64,000 nt of DNA from Roseovarius sp. MMSF_3281 (GCF_030733685.1 NZ_JASHIM010000013.1:49377-113376); one strand, 5' to 3'. Positions 36,089-45,868 are shown, counted from the stretch's first letter. The notes: a model not told the origin generated them from the sequence alone. A program made the numbers and translations.

Positions 36089-37624
36089 CTATTCGAAGGT
36101 CGCGTGCTTATATTGCATGGTGCCGTCAGGCATCTGGAATACACCGGACAAACCCTTCTTGCGGCCCGCCATCTTGTTCTCGATCGCCAGCCAGACAACC
36201 GGCGCATCTTCCCAAATCTGCTGTTGCGCAATGGCATAGGCCGCGCGGCGCTTTTCGGGGTCGGCAGTGTTCAGGGCATCCTCGATCGCTTTGTCCACAA
36301 CGTCGCTCGAATAAAACGCCATGTTATAGATTTTGGGGAGCCACCCTTCAGTCGCGTAAACCGGGCGTAGGTGCCAGTCGGCATCTCCGGTCGAAGGTGA
36401 CCAGCCGCCAATTAGCATGTCGAATTCCGAAGTGTCAGGATCCATTGACGAGAACACCTTTTCCGACCGCGTGGCACCTTCCATTGGAACGATCGTCGCA
36501 TTCACGTTGATCTGCGAAAGTTGCTGCTTGAGGAACTGCAACAGGCGCACCCCTGTCGAGCTGTTAGTGCCCCAGATCTGGATGTCGAACCCGTCTTCGT
36601 AGCCCGCCTCTTTCATTAAGCGACGCGCCTCTTCGAGGTCGTTGGATAGTGGCGGTTCCTGCGTTTCGTGGAACCGCGTGTCGGGCGCAATCGGCGAATC
36701 CGGAACGACACCGTGACCCGAATAAACAACCTGTACGAACGCCTCTTGGTTGACCGCCAAGTTGAAAGCCCGGCGAACGCGCACATCCTTGAAATGGTCT
36801 TTAAGCATGTTCATGGATGCGGTCCAAACCGTGATACCGGGCACGTCCAATACTTCGTAGCTACTATTGCTCGCGACCCGTTCGGACAACTCAGCTGGCA
36901 GAACGTGCACAAACTGCACCTCGTCCGACAGCAGCATCGAAACACGGGTTGCACTTTCGGTAACCGGATAGAAGGTCACGCTGTCTACCTTGGGGTATTC
37001 TGCATCCCAGTAGCCGTCAAAACGTTCCACAACCAGCCGTTCACCAGGAATCCATTCCTTGAACTTGAACGGACCGGTGCCGACGGGGTTCTTTTCGACA
37101 TCCCGGCCAAACTCTTCCAGTGCCTTGGGACTGTGGATGACGACCGATGGATGTGCGACAGTGTTGATCATCGCACCGAATGGCTCTTTTAAATGCATCA
37201 CAACGGTATAGTTGTCCGGTGTTTCCACGTGGTCGACCACCTTGAACAGGCTGTTCTTCGCCAGATTCTGGGATTGGTCTGCCAGTCGGTCGAAATTCGC
37301 CTTTACCGCAGCGGCATTGAAATCTGTTCCATCATGGAATTTCACGCCTTCTCGCAGTTTGAAGGTAAAGGTTTTGGCGTCGTCGCTCCCTTCCCATTCG
37401 GTAGCGAGTTGCGGCACTAGCTGCATGTTCTGATCAAAGCCGATCAGCCGCTCCAGCACACCGTTGACCGCGGAATAGTCCACATTGTAGTTGGTGTTGT
37501 GGGGATCCATGCGCTGGAATATCTGGTTCATCCCGATGCCCACGTCCTGCGCTATCGCTGGCGCTGCGAGAACGGTTCCTGCTACAAGCGCTGCGGTTGC
37601 AGTCACCTTTCTGAAAAAGCTCAT
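36089..37624 (-). CDS. Peptide/glutathione ABC transporter substrate-binding protein (DppA/GsiB type)
   Basis: A 511-aa periplasmic class II binding protein. ATG 37624 follows GGGAGA and gives a signal peptide (MSFFRKVTATAALVAGTVLA then APAIAQ). Family segments are LATEWEGSDDAKTFTFKLREGVKFHDGTDF, NPVGTGPFKFKEW and the C-terminal AYAIAQQQIWEDAPVVWL. It lies between the fused ATPase gene and the permeases, as in gsiABCD. The ligand could be glutathione, dipeptides or other small peptides; the peptidases in the operon favour peptides with isoaspartyl, beta or D linkages. Confidence 0.94.
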   Translation of the reverse strand: MSFFRKVTATAALVAGTVLAAPAIAQDVGIGMNQIFQRMDPHNTNYNVDYSAVNGVLERLIGFDQNMQLVPQLATEWEGSDDAKTFTFKLREGVKFHDGTDFNAAAVKANFDRLADQSQNLAKNSLFKVVDHVETPDNYTVVMHLKEPFGAMINTVAHPSVVIHSPKALEEFGRDVEKNPVGTGPFKFKEWIPGERLVVERFDGYWDAEYPKVDSVTFYPVTESATRVSMLLSDEVQFVHVLPAELSERVASNSSYEVLDVPGITVWTASMNMLKDHFKDVRVRRAFNLAVNQEAFVQVVYSGHGVVPDSPIAPDTRFHETQEPPLSNDLEEARRLMKEAGYEDGFDIQIWGTNSSTGVRLLQFLKQQLSQINVNATIVPMEGATRSEKVFSSMDPDTSEFDMLIGGWSPSTGDADWHLRPVYATEGWLPKIYNMAFYSSDVVDKAIEDALNTADPEKRRAAYAIAQQQIWEDAPVVWLAIENKMAGRKKGLSGVFQMPDGTMQYKHATFE

Positions 37625-37658
37625 GATTTTATTCTCCCTGTGGTTGGAAAGTGTTGGA

Positions 37659-39503
37659 TTATACTGCCAGTTCCCCGTCGCTGGTCTTTGCCACGAAATG
37701 ACCCGGGGCAATCTCCAGCATCTCATTGAGCGTAGGCGGCTGATTGACCGGGCGCACCGGACTAGGCACTTCACCTGTGATCAGCGGACGTTCGCGTGAG
37801 CGCATTGCGGGATCGGGCACCGGAGCCGCAGCCATCAGACGGCGTGTATAGGCATGGCGCGGGTTCTCGTAGATGTCCCGGCGGGTCCCGGTTTCGACAA
37901 TCTGGCCCAAATACATAACGGCAACCCGGTGGCTGATCCGTTCGACTACGGCCATGTCATGACTGATAAACAGGTAGGCCAGACCAAAGCGATCTTGAAG
38001 GTCCATCAACAGGTTCACCACCTGCGCTTGCACTGATACGTCCAGCGCCGAAACAGCCTCGTCCGCGATAATCAACTTTGGGTCTGTGGCAAGCGCACGC
38101 GCAATCGCGATGCGCTGACGCTGTCCGCCCGAGAAGGCGTGCGGATATCGGTGCGCATGATTAGCACTAAGCCCGACTTGCTCAAGCAGCCATACTGCCT
38201 TGTCAAAGGCGTTCTTCTTATTATCCAGCCCATGCAGCAAGATCGGTTCGGCAATAGAATAACCCACCGTCAAACGGGGATTCAGCGAGGCATAAGGGTC
38301 CTGGAACACAAATTGCACCTCGCGGCGTAGCTTTTGTAGTTCAGACCCTGAAAGGTTTGTCAGATCTTCTCCATTGAACCGCAACCGCTCGGATTCGGCC
38401 TCGACTAGTTTCAGGATGGATCGACCAGTGGTGGACTTGCCACAGCCGGATTCACCGACCAAACCAAGCGTTTCGCCAGGCCAGATGTCGAGATTCAAGT
38501 GTTCGACCGCATGGACCCGTTTCTGCACTCTTCCCAACAACCCCCCGGTGATGTCAAACCTTGTTGTCAGGCCACGAACGGACAAGAGCGGCTCGGCATC
38601 ATAGGTGATGGCGCGTGCGGGAACTGGGTGCGGTATATCCTCGCCCGCAGTCGGCATATCAAAGGGCAGAGGCGTGTCGCTACCCTTCATTGCACCAAGG
38701 CGTGGTACAGCTTTGAGCAATGCCCGGGTGTAGGAATGCTGCGGTGTGTTGAAAATTTCGTCGACGGTGCCTTCTTCGACCTTTTCACCACGATACATAA
38801 CGACAACACGATCCGCGACCTCGGCGACCACGCCCATGTCATGCGTTATGAACAGGACCGCCATCCCCTCTTCCTCCTGAAGATCACGGATCAGGCGCAG
38901 AATCTGAGCTTGAATCGTCACGTCGAGCGCCGTGGTCGGCTCGTCCGCGATCAGAAGCTGCGGCCGACATGACAACGCCATGGCGATCATCACGCGCTGT
39001 CGCATCCCACCGGAAAGCTGATGAGGGTGACGTTTCATTACCTGGCGCGCATCTGGGATACGCACCTTTTCTAGTGTTTCTAGCGCGATTTTATTGGCGT
39101 TAGTACGGCTTGTATTCTGGTGGGCCACAACTGCTTCAATAATCTGCTCCCCGATGGTGAACACCGGGTTGAGCGAGGTCATCGGCTCCTGAAAGATCAT
39201 GGCTATATCGTCACCGCGCATTTTGCGCGCTTCTTCGACACCTAGGTCTACAACATCGATTTCTCGTCCGTCACGCTTACGAAAGGCGATCTTGCCGCTC
39301 TCGATCCTGCCTCCGCCAAACTCGACAAGACGCATCACCGCCAAGGAAGTAACAGATTTCCCCGATCCGGATTCTCCGACAATAGCGACCGTTTCACCAG
39401 GCTTGACGTGTAGCGACAAATCCTTGACCGCATGCGCACTATTGTCACCTTGCCCGAAACCGACATTCAGCCCCTCGACTTCCAAAAGATTACCTGCGTT
39501 CAT
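37659..39503 (-). CDS. Fused dual ATP-binding protein of peptide/glutathione importer (GsiA-like)
   Basis: A 614-aa protein joining DppD-like and DppF-like ATPases, the arrangement of GsiA. First domain: Walker [12 protein letters not shown], signature [13 protein letters not shown], Walker [13 protein letters not shown]. Second domain: [24 protein letters not shown] and [12 protein letters not shown], where alanine replaces the usual proline after the catalytic glutamate. Each domain has the C-terminal oligopeptide-type extension. It is the first gene of the minus-strand operon, facing a LysR gene across 164 bases. Confidence 0.96.
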   Translation of the reverse strand: MNAGNLLEVEGLNVGFGQGDNSAHAVKDLSLHVKPGETVAIVGESGSGKSVTSLAVMRLVEFGGGRIESGKIAFRKRDGREIDVVDLGVEEARKMRGDDIAMIFQEPMTSLNPVFTIGEQIIEAVVAHQNTSRTNANKIALETLEKVRIPDARQVMKRHPHQLSGGMRQRVMIAMALSCRPQLLIADEPTTALDVTIQAQILRLIRDLQEEEGMAVLFITHDMGVVAEVADRVVVMYRGEKVEEGTVDEIFNTPQHSYTRALLKAVPRLGAMKGSDTPLPFDMPTAGEDIPHPVPARAITYDAEPLLSVRGLTTRFDITGGLLGRVQKRVHAVEHLNLDIWPGETLGLVGESGCGKSTTGRSILKLVEAESERLRFNGEDLTNLSGSELQKLRREVQFVFQDPYASLNPRLTVGYSIAEPILLHGLDNKKNAFDKAVWLLEQVGLSANHAHRYPHAFSGGQRQRIAIARALATDPKLIIADEAVSALDVSVQAQVVNLLMDLQDRFGLAYLFISHDMAVVERISHRVAVMYLGQIVETGTRRDIYENPRHAYTRRLMAAAPVPDPAMRSRERPLITGEVPSPVRPVNQPPTLNEMLEIAPGHFVAKTSDGELAV

Positions 39504-39607
39504 TCCGTCTCCCCGGCGGATACACCGACACCATTGGCACGTTGCCCAGAATTTGGATCATGAAACCGAAACTTTGACAGGTTTTCTAAGGCAAATTTGG
39601 CATGAAC

Positions 39608-39624
39608 TATGCAAAGTTGGCATA
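39608..39624. promoter_or_regulatory. Candidate LysR-type operator
   Basis: TATGC-N7-GCATA (39608-39624) is a perfect interrupted palindrome of the LysR kind. It lies 44 bases upstream of the LysR start and about 105 bases upstream of the ABC operon start, in the shared divergent promoter. A related imperfect arm (TTGGCAT) precedes it. Confidence 0.55.
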
Positions 39625-39667
39625 ACTATAGGCTTGCCGTTTTTCTTGAGAGCAACAATCTAGTGAT

Positions 39668-40606
39668 ATGGACACAAAATGGTTGGAAGATTTCCTGGCG
39701 CTTGCCCAGACGAGAAACTTCTCTCAGGCATCATCAGATCGTAACGTCACTCAACCCGCGTTCAGCCGCAGGATACGCGCGCTGGAGACCTGGCTGGGCG
39801 TGTCACTGTTTGATCGACGGTCTTACCCCGTCACGTTGACGACCGAGGGTCGCATGTTCCGCGATAGCGCCGAAACAATTCTAACGACACTTTATGCAAA
39901 TCGCGCGCAATTTCAGGAAAACCAGATTGGGCAACGACCCGATCTGCGAATAGCAGCAGCCACAACGTTGAACCTGAACTTTATTCCGAATTGGCTACGC
40001 CAATTGGAGCCACAGACCGGACACCTGACAACACATATCTCTACACAAAATTTCCACGACATGGCACAAAATTTGGCCGAGGGAGAGATTGATCTCGTCT
40101 TGCAGTACAGCCACTCGCAAGTGCCACTTTTTGTCGAGACATCCAAGTTTATGACCCATGTACTAACCATCGAGCCGATGGTGCTGGTATCGGCCACCGA
40201 TCGACACGGGGAACCTCTGCACGATCCGGCACGCGCCGGAGATCGCGGCGGAATCTTCCCATACATGGGCTATTCACACGATGGCTATTTCGCAGAGGTC
40301 GAACGCATCCTGTTTGCGCACCATGCCGAGAATGGGCTCATTCTGCAGCGTCTAGGCGAAAGTCCAACCTCCGAGGTCCTAAAACGACTCGCAATTTCTT
40401 TTGGCACACTAACACTCCTGCCCGAAAGCTGCGCGCGCGAGGCTGTGGAAGATGGTGAACTGGCTGTCGTGGGCGGCGAAGACTGGCAGGTTCCTCTCGA
40501 GGTGCGCCTTTATCGTGCGCGCGACTCGCAACGTCCCGCGATCAAACGCGTTTGGGGCGCGATACAGGAAACCAAGCAACAAGAAACCCAAATGAAGAGG
40601 ACTTAA
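39668..40606 (+). CDS. LysR-family transcriptional regulator
   Basis: A 312-aa LysR regulator. The helix-turn-helix is MDTKWLEDFLALAQTRNFSQASSDRNVTQPAFSRRIRALE, followed by LGVSLFDRRSYPVTLTTEG. The effector domain starts near residue 90 (LRIAAATTLNLNFIPNWL). It is divergent from the peptide importer operon and has the M55 peptidase gene one base downstream. It probably controls both units, with a peptide or amino acid as effector. Confidence 0.93.
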   Translation: MDTKWLEDFLALAQTRNFSQASSDRNVTQPAFSRRIRALETWLGVSLFDRRSYPVTLTTEGRMFRDSAETILTTLYANRAQFQENQIGQRPDLRIAAATTLNLNFIPNWLRQLEPQTGHLTTHISTQNFHDMAQNLAEGEIDLVLQYSHSQVPLFVETSKFMTHVLTIEPMVLVSATDRHGEPLHDPARAGDRGGIFPYMGYSHDGYFAEVERILFAHHAENGLILQRLGESPTSEVLKRLAISFGTLTLLPESCAREAVEDGELAVVGGEDWQVPLEVRLYRARDSQRPAIKRVWGAIQETKQQETQMKRT

Positions 40607-40607
40607 C

Positions 40608-41435
40608 GTGAAGATTTTCATCTCCGTCGACATCGAAGGCGTGGCCGGGGTTTGCGAACCGTTGCAAGGTCAGCGTGGTAACGCGGAATACGAAACGGCT
40701 CGTCACCTTATGACACAGGAGGCAAACGCCGCAATCTGCGGAGCGTTCGATGCCGGTGCCACAGAGATCACAGTCGCAGATTCACACGGCCCCATGCGCA
40801 ACATGATTGTCGAGGATCTTGATCCCCGCGCCCGTGTTGTATCCGGCAAGCCTCGTCCTCTTTCAATGATTCAAGGCGTGCGGCCAGATCATGACGGTAT
40901 CGTTCTAGTCGGTTATCATGCAGCGGCAGGTGAACCGGGCATTCTTGCCCACACGATCAGCGGACTGGCATTTTCACGTATCGAAATCAACGGGATCGTG
41001 GCCGGTGAACCAACGATATTCGCGGGTTATGCGGCCGAACTCGGAGTTCCCCTGCTTGCCGTGAGCGGCGATGACAAAGTATGTGGCGAAGTTGCCAAAC
41101 AGTTTCCTGACACACATAGAATTCAAACCAAAACCGCCCTTGGCGCACAGGCCAGCGACAGCTTGTCTCCTTCGGAGGCTCGCAAACTCATTACAGAAGA
41201 GGTGCGCGAAGCGGTGCGACAGGCTCATCAGCAACAACCGCATATCCCTTGCAAACCACCTCTGGATATAAAGGTCGAGTTCATGAAGCAGGTTCATGCG
41301 GATGCTATCTCGCTGTTACCCCATACCGAACGCCTTAACGCACGTTCGATCTCCTTTTCTTCCGACACATATGAACAGGCGATTGGCTCTCTCTCCGTCT
41401 TTGCTCTTGTGGCTCAGGCTTTGACGCCACGCTAG
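40608..41435 (+). CDS. M55-family D-aminopeptidase (DppA peptidase type)
   Basis: A 275-aa zinc peptidase of the family named for Bacillus DppA, a D-aminopeptidase. Metal and active-site motifs are MKIFISVDIEGVAGV (Asp, Glu), ADSHGPMRNMI (Asp, His), LVGYHAAAG and LAHTISG. GTG 40608 is read after AGAGG, one base after the LysR stop. It completes a set of three peptidases suited to non-standard peptides, all around one importer. It should not be confused with the DppA binding protein of E. coli. Confidence 0.93.
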   Translation: MKIFISVDIEGVAGVCEPLQGQRGNAEYETARHLMTQEANAAICGAFDAGATEITVADSHGPMRNMIVEDLDPRARVVSGKPRPLSMIQGVRPDHDGIVLVGYHAAAGEPGILAHTISGLAFSRIEINGIVAGEPTIFAGYAAELGVPLLAVSGDDKVCGEVAKQFPDTHRIQTKTALGAQASDSLSPSEARKLITEEVREAVRQAHQQQPHIPCKPPLDIKVEFMKQVHADAISLLPHTERLNARSISFSSDTYEQAIGSLSVFALVAQALTPR

Positions 41436-41517
41436 TGATCCAGCAGATATTGCCCAGTTTTTTCAAGTGGCCTGATAGGGGTTGGGACGGGAGCTTTTAG
41501 GCTGAAATTTCGACGGC

Positions 41518-41570
41518 ATGCTGTCGCCCGTTGCCTTCGAAACCAGCCAGCGGAAACTGAACGGGGCAGG
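41518..41570 (+). mobile_element. Possible IS3-family transposase C-terminal scar
   Basis: The frame at 41518 reads MLSPVAFETSQRKLNGAGA. This resembles the SIGxxSPVAFE...KLxxAGV ending of IS3-type transposases. Nothing else of the element remains that I can recognise in the 223-base gap between the M55 gene and proV. The call is from a short motif only. Confidence 0.45.
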
Positions 41571-41658
41571 CGCCCGGCAAACTGCGGGCGTCTCAGCCTC
41601 ATCCTCGGGGTTCGCCAACACGCCGCACAAGATTGATGTTTGCGACTTGCCTGCTTGA

Positions 41659-42723
41659 TCAGCCTAGGATTTCAGCCTCGGCACTCCCTTGCCCGGTCTC
41701 ACGCGGAACCAGCGCCCGGACAAGGTCGCGCATGTGCAGCACGCCAACCTGCCGATCACCACGCATAACACGATAGTTCTTGGTGGTATCACCCTGCGAG
41801 GCCGCGATCACCGTCTCCAGCGTATCGTTGGCATCGACCTCACCGGCAATATCGCTTGGAGGTTCGCCGGTTTCCTCCATCACCGAGCGTACCCGCAGCA
41901 CACGGGCGCGGTTGATGTCGCTGACGAAGGCCTCGATGTAGGGGTCATTGGGGTTGAGCAGAATATCCTGCGGTTCACCTTGTTGAACCACGTAGCCATC
42001 CTTGAGGATCACCAAGTGGTCGGCCAGTTTCAATGCCTCGTCCAGATCGTGGGTGATGAACACCACCGTCTTGGCCAGTTCATCCTGCAATTCGATCAGC
42101 AAGTCCTGCATATCGGTGCGGATCAGGGGGTCCAGCGCCGAAAACGCCTCGTCCATCAGCATGATGTCCGAGTTCGAGGTCAGCGCCCGGGCAATCCCGA
42201 CGCGCTGCTGCATCCCGCCCGAAAGCTGTGCGGGATACTGTTCTCCCTGCCCTTCAAGGCCAACGCGGTTCAGCCATTTCGTGGCTTCTTCGGCGTATTG
42301 CTTGCGGTTCTTGCCCTCGATCGCCCAGGACATACCGGCATTTTCCAGCACCGTGCGGTGCGGCAGAAGTGCGAATTTCTGGAACACCATCGACATTTCC
42401 GCCTGCCGAAGCCGCCGCAAGCGGCGCTCGTTATATTCCAGGATGTTTTCGCCGTTCACATGGACCTCGCCCGCCGTTGGCTCGATCAGCCGGTTGAGGT
42501 GGCGGATCAAGGTGGATTTCCCGGACCCCGACAGCCCCATGATAACCGTGGTCTTGCCATTGGGCATATCGACATTGATGTCGTTCAGGCCAAGCACGTG
42601 GCCTGTCTCGCTTTGAAGCTCGGCCTTGCCCATGCCGTCGCGGACCTTTTCCAGCGCGCCCTGTGGGTCCGCGCCGAAGATCTTGTAAAGGTTGCGCACC
42701 GAGATCTTGATGTCATCGCTCAT
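41659..42723 (-). CDS. Glycine betaine/choline ABC transporter ATP-binding protein (ProV type)
   Basis: A 354-aa ATPase of the ProV/ChoV class. Walker A GLSGSGKSTLIRHLNRL, signature LSGGMQQRVGIARAL and Walker B IMLMDEAFSALDPLIRTDMQ are the family form. The C-terminal third (about residues 270-345) is CBS-like and may sense ionic strength. ATG 42723 overlaps the permease stop. It is last in the SBP-permease-ATPase order, the reverse of E. coli proVWX. Confidence 0.95.
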   Translation of the reverse strand: MSDDIKISVRNLYKIFGADPQGALEKVRDGMGKAELQSETGHVLGLNDINVDMPNGKTTVIMGLSGSGKSTLIRHLNRLIEPTAGEVHVNGENILEYNERRLRRLRQAEMSMVFQKFALLPHRTVLENAGMSWAIEGKNRKQYAEEATKWLNRVGLEGQGEQYPAQLSGGMQQRVGIARALTSNSDIMLMDEAFSALDPLIRTDMQDLLIELQDELAKTVVFITHDLDEALKLADHLVILKDGYVVQQGEPQDILLNPNDPYIEAFVSDINRARVLRVRSVMEETGEPPSDIAGEVDANDTLETVIAASQGDTTKNYRVMRGDRQVGVLHMRDLVRALVPRETGQGSAEAEILG

Positions 42724-43748
42724 GATTTCTGCTCCGCGTTGATCCGCGCCAGCGCGGCCTTGGTGACCCGGTCGAGGATAATCGCCAGCAATACAATCCC
42801 GAGGCCGGACAGCAGCCCGACACCCAATTCAAGGCTGCGGATACCACGCAGGACCAGCACCCCGAGACCCGGCGCCGAGACCAGCGAGGCGATAACCACC
42901 ATCGCAAGGCTCATCATGATCGTCTGGTTGACCCCGGCCATGATGTTCGGCAGCGCCAGCGGTATCTGAACCCCGAAAAGCTTCTGCCGCTTGGTCATGC
43001 CGAAGGCATCGGCAGCCTCGATCACGTCCTTGTCCACCAGGCGTATCCCCAGATCGGTCAGGCGCACCACCGGAACGATGGCATAGAGGATGATGGCAAT
43101 CCCGTAGAGTTTCGGTTCGGTCACCGAGAAAAGGAAAATCAGCGGGATCAGGTAGACGAAGGGCGGCAGCGTCTGAAGCATGTCCAGCACGGGTATCAGC
43201 GCTTTCTGCACCCGGTCGTTCCGCGACATGGCGATACCGATGGGTACACCGAACAACACACATATGAAGGCGCAGACGAAAATGATCGCCAGCGTCTGCA
43301 TCGTGTGGTCGTAGAAATCGATAAAGGCAAGAAAGCCGAAACAGGCCGCGACCAGCGCCACCAGCTTGCCTGACCGGCCCACGCCCCAGGTGATCAGCAT
43401 CAACAGCGGGATCATGATCCACCACGGCACCGATTGCATGATCCAGAGTGCGTTCTCCAGTGCCCAGCTCAACGGCTGGGTCAGCGGATCGACCACGACC
43501 TTCAGGCTGTCCTTGATATCCAGGAAACCGCGCTCCAACCCGCGAGTCAGGTCCCGCGATTGCGGAACGCTGCTACAGGCATCGTTCAGCGCATCGAGCG
43601 AGGGAAAAGGAAGCTCCCAGACAGAGGTTTCGCTCTCACCCCCGGCCTGCCCCATGAGGTCGGCCATCGAGCTAAGGCCGCCGGCCTGCTCATCGCCACA
43701 CCAGTCCCGCAGGCCCAGTTTGTCGAACAGAAAATCGTATGTCGCCAT
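42720..43748 (-). CDS. Glycine betaine/choline ABC transporter permease (ProW type)
   Basis: A 342-aa permease. A hydrophilic N-terminal region of about 100 residues precedes the membrane core, as in ProW. The core has VPWWIMIPLLMLITWG, FGVPIGIAMSRND, MLQTLPPFVYLIP and the EAA loop EAADAFGMTKRQKLFGVQIPLALPNIMAGVNQTIM. It is preceded by a 195-base gap containing a hairpin and overlaps the ATPase gene. Confidence 0.95.
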   Translation of the reverse strand: MATYDFLFDKLGLRDWCGDEQAGGLSSMADLMGQAGGESETSVWELPFPSLDALNDACSSVPQSRDLTRGLERGFLDIKDSLKVVVDPLTQPLSWALENALWIMQSVPWWIMIPLLMLITWGVGRSGKLVALVAACFGFLAFIDFYDHTMQTLAIIFVCAFICVLFGVPIGIAMSRNDRVQKALIPVLDMLQTLPPFVYLIPLIFLFSVTEPKLYGIAIILYAIVPVVRLTDLGIRLVDKDVIEAADAFGMTKRQKLFGVQIPLALPNIMAGVNQTIMMSLAMVVIASLVSAPGLGVLVLRGIRSLELGVGLLSGLGIVLLAIILDRVTKAALARINAEQKS

Positions 43749-43895
43749 GTATCACTTCCCCGGATCTTGAGCGGACCGTCTGATTGTTGTCGGACCGGGT
43801 AAAATACGCGGTCGCAAGCGGCCCTTCGCATGTTCTTGCAGCGAAACTGCCCCCCGGTGCATGTCGCGGGACAGTCATGTTGAAAGAACACGAAT

Positions 43896-43925
43896 ACCGG
43901 CGGGAAGCCTTCGCTCCCCGCCGGT
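43896..43925 (-). terminator. Intercistronic hairpin between the binding-protein and permease genes
   Basis: ACCGGCGGG (43896-43904) pairs perfectly with CCCGCCGGT (43917-43925). On the minus strand it is followed by a moderately T-rich tail. It lies 18 bases after the binding-protein stop. It probably stabilises that message or partly ends transcription, giving more binding protein than permease. Confidence 0.65.
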
Positions 43926-43943
43926 GTTGTCACGCGCCTGTGC

Positions 43944-44912
43944 TTACTGCTCCAGCAGCTTCGACAGGTTCCCGCGGGCGTCTTCGTTCAGCCACTCGCT
44001 CCAGGTGTCTTGGTTGTTCTGCAGGTAGTAAACAGCGGCCTCCTCGGTGGAAGCGTTGTTCTCATCCTGCCAAGCCAGCAGTTGGCTCATCTCGGACGTT
44101 TCAAACGACACCTTGCTGAAGAACTCCGCCAGCTCGGGGTTGTTGTCGTTGAAGTCCTTGGTAACGACCGTCAGGATCGGCGCCGTCGGGAATTCCGAAG
44201 GCTGCGGATCGGGGTTGTCGGGGTTCTGGTTGGCGGCATGCGCGTCTTCGTCATACTCGCCCAGCTCGACGCGGGTCATGTCGAACTTGCCCAGCGGGGT
44301 GGTCGGACCCCAGTAATACCCGAACCACGGCTCTTCGCTTTCATAGGCCGAGGCCATCGAGGTCGCGAGGGTTTCGCCCGAGCCGTGATTGAACACCTCG
44401 ATCCCATTGCCTTCGAGGTCGAAAGCGCGGGCAAGGTTATCGCTGACGGTCCGGCAACCCCAGCCATCGGGGCAGTTGTTGAACATGCCGCCAACAAGGT
44501 CGGGGTTCTCAAGAACGCCTTCGATGGTGGTCAGCTCGGGATGCTCTTCGGCAAGGTAGGTCGGAATCCACCAGCCTTCGACGCCGCCGGGGTTCAGAAC
44601 ACTGGTCAATTCGACGATGCGACCGTTTTCCTTGAGCTTATCATAGGCATCGCCGGCCGAGTTTGGCCACATCTCGGGCACAACATCGGGCTCATTGTTT
44701 TCCGACAGCGAGGTAACGGCCGGGGTGGTGTCCGAAGGGACCACCGTGACGTCGCAGGAATAGCCCTGTGTCAGCAGAAACTCCGAAACTGCAACGACGA
44801 TCTGGGCCGAGGCCCAGTTCATTTCCGCGATCGAGACCTCGCCGCAATCCTGTGCGGCGGCGGCCACCGGTGTTGCCACGGCAAGCGCGGTTCCCAGCAA
44901 GTAACGTTTCAT
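43944..44912 (-). CDS. Glycine betaine/choline substrate-binding protein (ProX type)
   Basis: A 322-aa periplasmic protein. ATG 44912 follows AAGGAG and gives a signal peptide (MKRYLLGTALAVATPVAAAA). Tryptophan-rich segments expected for a quaternary-ammonium cage are present: EMNWASAQIV, VPEMWPNS, GWWIPTYLAEE and EPWFGYYWGPT. It heads the operon. The ligand could be glycine betaine, choline or proline betaine; the sequence does not decide. Confidence 0.93.
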   Translation of the reverse strand: MKRYLLGTALAVATPVAAAAQDCGEVSIAEMNWASAQIVVAVSEFLLTQGYSCDVTVVPSDTTPAVTSLSENNEPDVVPEMWPNSAGDAYDKLKENGRIVELTSVLNPGGVEGWWIPTYLAEEHPELTTIEGVLENPDLVGGMFNNCPDGWGCRTVSDNLARAFDLEGNGIEVFNHGSGETLATSMASAYESEEPWFGYYWGPTTPLGKFDMTRVELGEYDEDAHAANQNPDNPDPQPSEFPTAPILTVVTKDFNDNNPELAEFFSKVSFETSEMSQLLAWQDENNASTEEAAVYYLQNNQDTWSEWLNEDARGNLSKLLEQ

Positions 44913-45316
44913 ATCGACATCTCCTTTATCTGTGTTCGACGCGCCAGATCCCATGCAGGGAACGCCACGCGAACGGGACGCCATCACGCCAAAACATTGG
45001 TCCTGCGGCAACCGGGTGGCAGCCGCGTGTCAGGTGGCGTGAGTGGCAAGTGATGGGCGAAACGAAACAGGTTTGCTCAGACAGTGCAACCCGACTGCCC
45101 TTCCCTTTCACATGGCGCAAACCGGGTATGCTTAAAGTGCATAGGAAGGATTGTCGGCGCACAACTCGCCACAACAGCCCACCAACAGAAGCCCGAGCAG
45201 GAACTACGCCGTCTCTTATCTGAAAGTCAGATGTCGTCAGAAACGAGGATGTGCAGAACCACTCGAAAGCTTGCCCGCCGGAAGCGTGCAACAGCCACCA
45301 AGGGCACAGAAGATGG
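44913..45316. other. Intergenic region between proX-like and regA
   Basis: About 400 bases holding the ribosome binding site and presumably the promoter of the betaine importer (minus strand). It also receives the upstream end of nothing else: regA ends at 45317. I see no supportable gene, RNA or repeat. Confidence 0.45.
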
Positions 45317-45868
45317 TTACCGGGGGCTGCGTTTGGCCAGGATCCGCTGCAGGGTCCGGCGGTGCATGTTCAACCGGCGCGCGGTCTCCGAGACGTTGCG
45401 ATCACACAGCTCGTAAACCCGCTGGATATGCTCCCAACGAACGCGGTCCGCGCTCATCGGGTTCTCGGGCGGCGGGGGCAGATCTTCGCCCTTGGCCAAA
45501 AGCGCGTTGGTGATATCGGTCGCATCGGCGGGTTTCGACAGGTAATCGGTTGCCCCGATCTTGACGGCGGCAACCGCGGTGGCAATCGCGCCATAGCCCG
45601 TCAAAACCACGATCCGGCTGTCAGGGCGCTTTTCCCGGATCACCTCGACCACGTCCAACCCGTTGCCATCCTCAAGCCGCAAATCGCACACCGCGAAGGC
45701 GGGCGGACGGGCGGTGGCAATGGCTGTGCCTGCGGCCACGGACCCCGCGGTTTCCACTTCGAAACCGCGCTTTTCCATGGCCTTGGCCAGACGCCGCAGG
45801 AAAGGCTCATCGTCATCGACAAGAAGAAGCGAGCGATCCTCACCAAGATCGTGCAAGTTTTCCGACAT
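45317..45868 (-). CDS. regA: Redox response regulator RegA/PrrA/ActR
   Basis: A 183-aa response regulator that controls photosynthesis, respiration, carbon and nitrogen fixation genes in response to redox state. The receiver domain has LLLVDDDEPFLRRLAKAM, the phospho-aspartate in FAVCDLRLEDGNGLDV, the threonine in VLTGYGAIATAV and the lysine in YLSKPA. A proline-rich linker (DLPPPPENP) joins it to a Fis-type helix-turn-helix at the C-terminus (NVSETARRLNMHRRTLQRIL), which is nearly invariant in the RegA family. It lies 85 bases downstream of senC on the same strand, with regB divergent. Confidence 0.97.
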   Translation of the reverse strand: MSENLHDLGEDRSLLLVDDDEPFLRRLAKAMEKRGFEVETAGSVAAGTAIATARPPAFAVCDLRLEDGNGLDVVEVIREKRPDSRIVVLTGYGAIATAVAAVKIGATDYLSKPADATDITNALLAKGEDLPPPPENPMSADRVRWEHIQRVYELCDRNVSETARRLNMHRRTLQRILAKRSPR

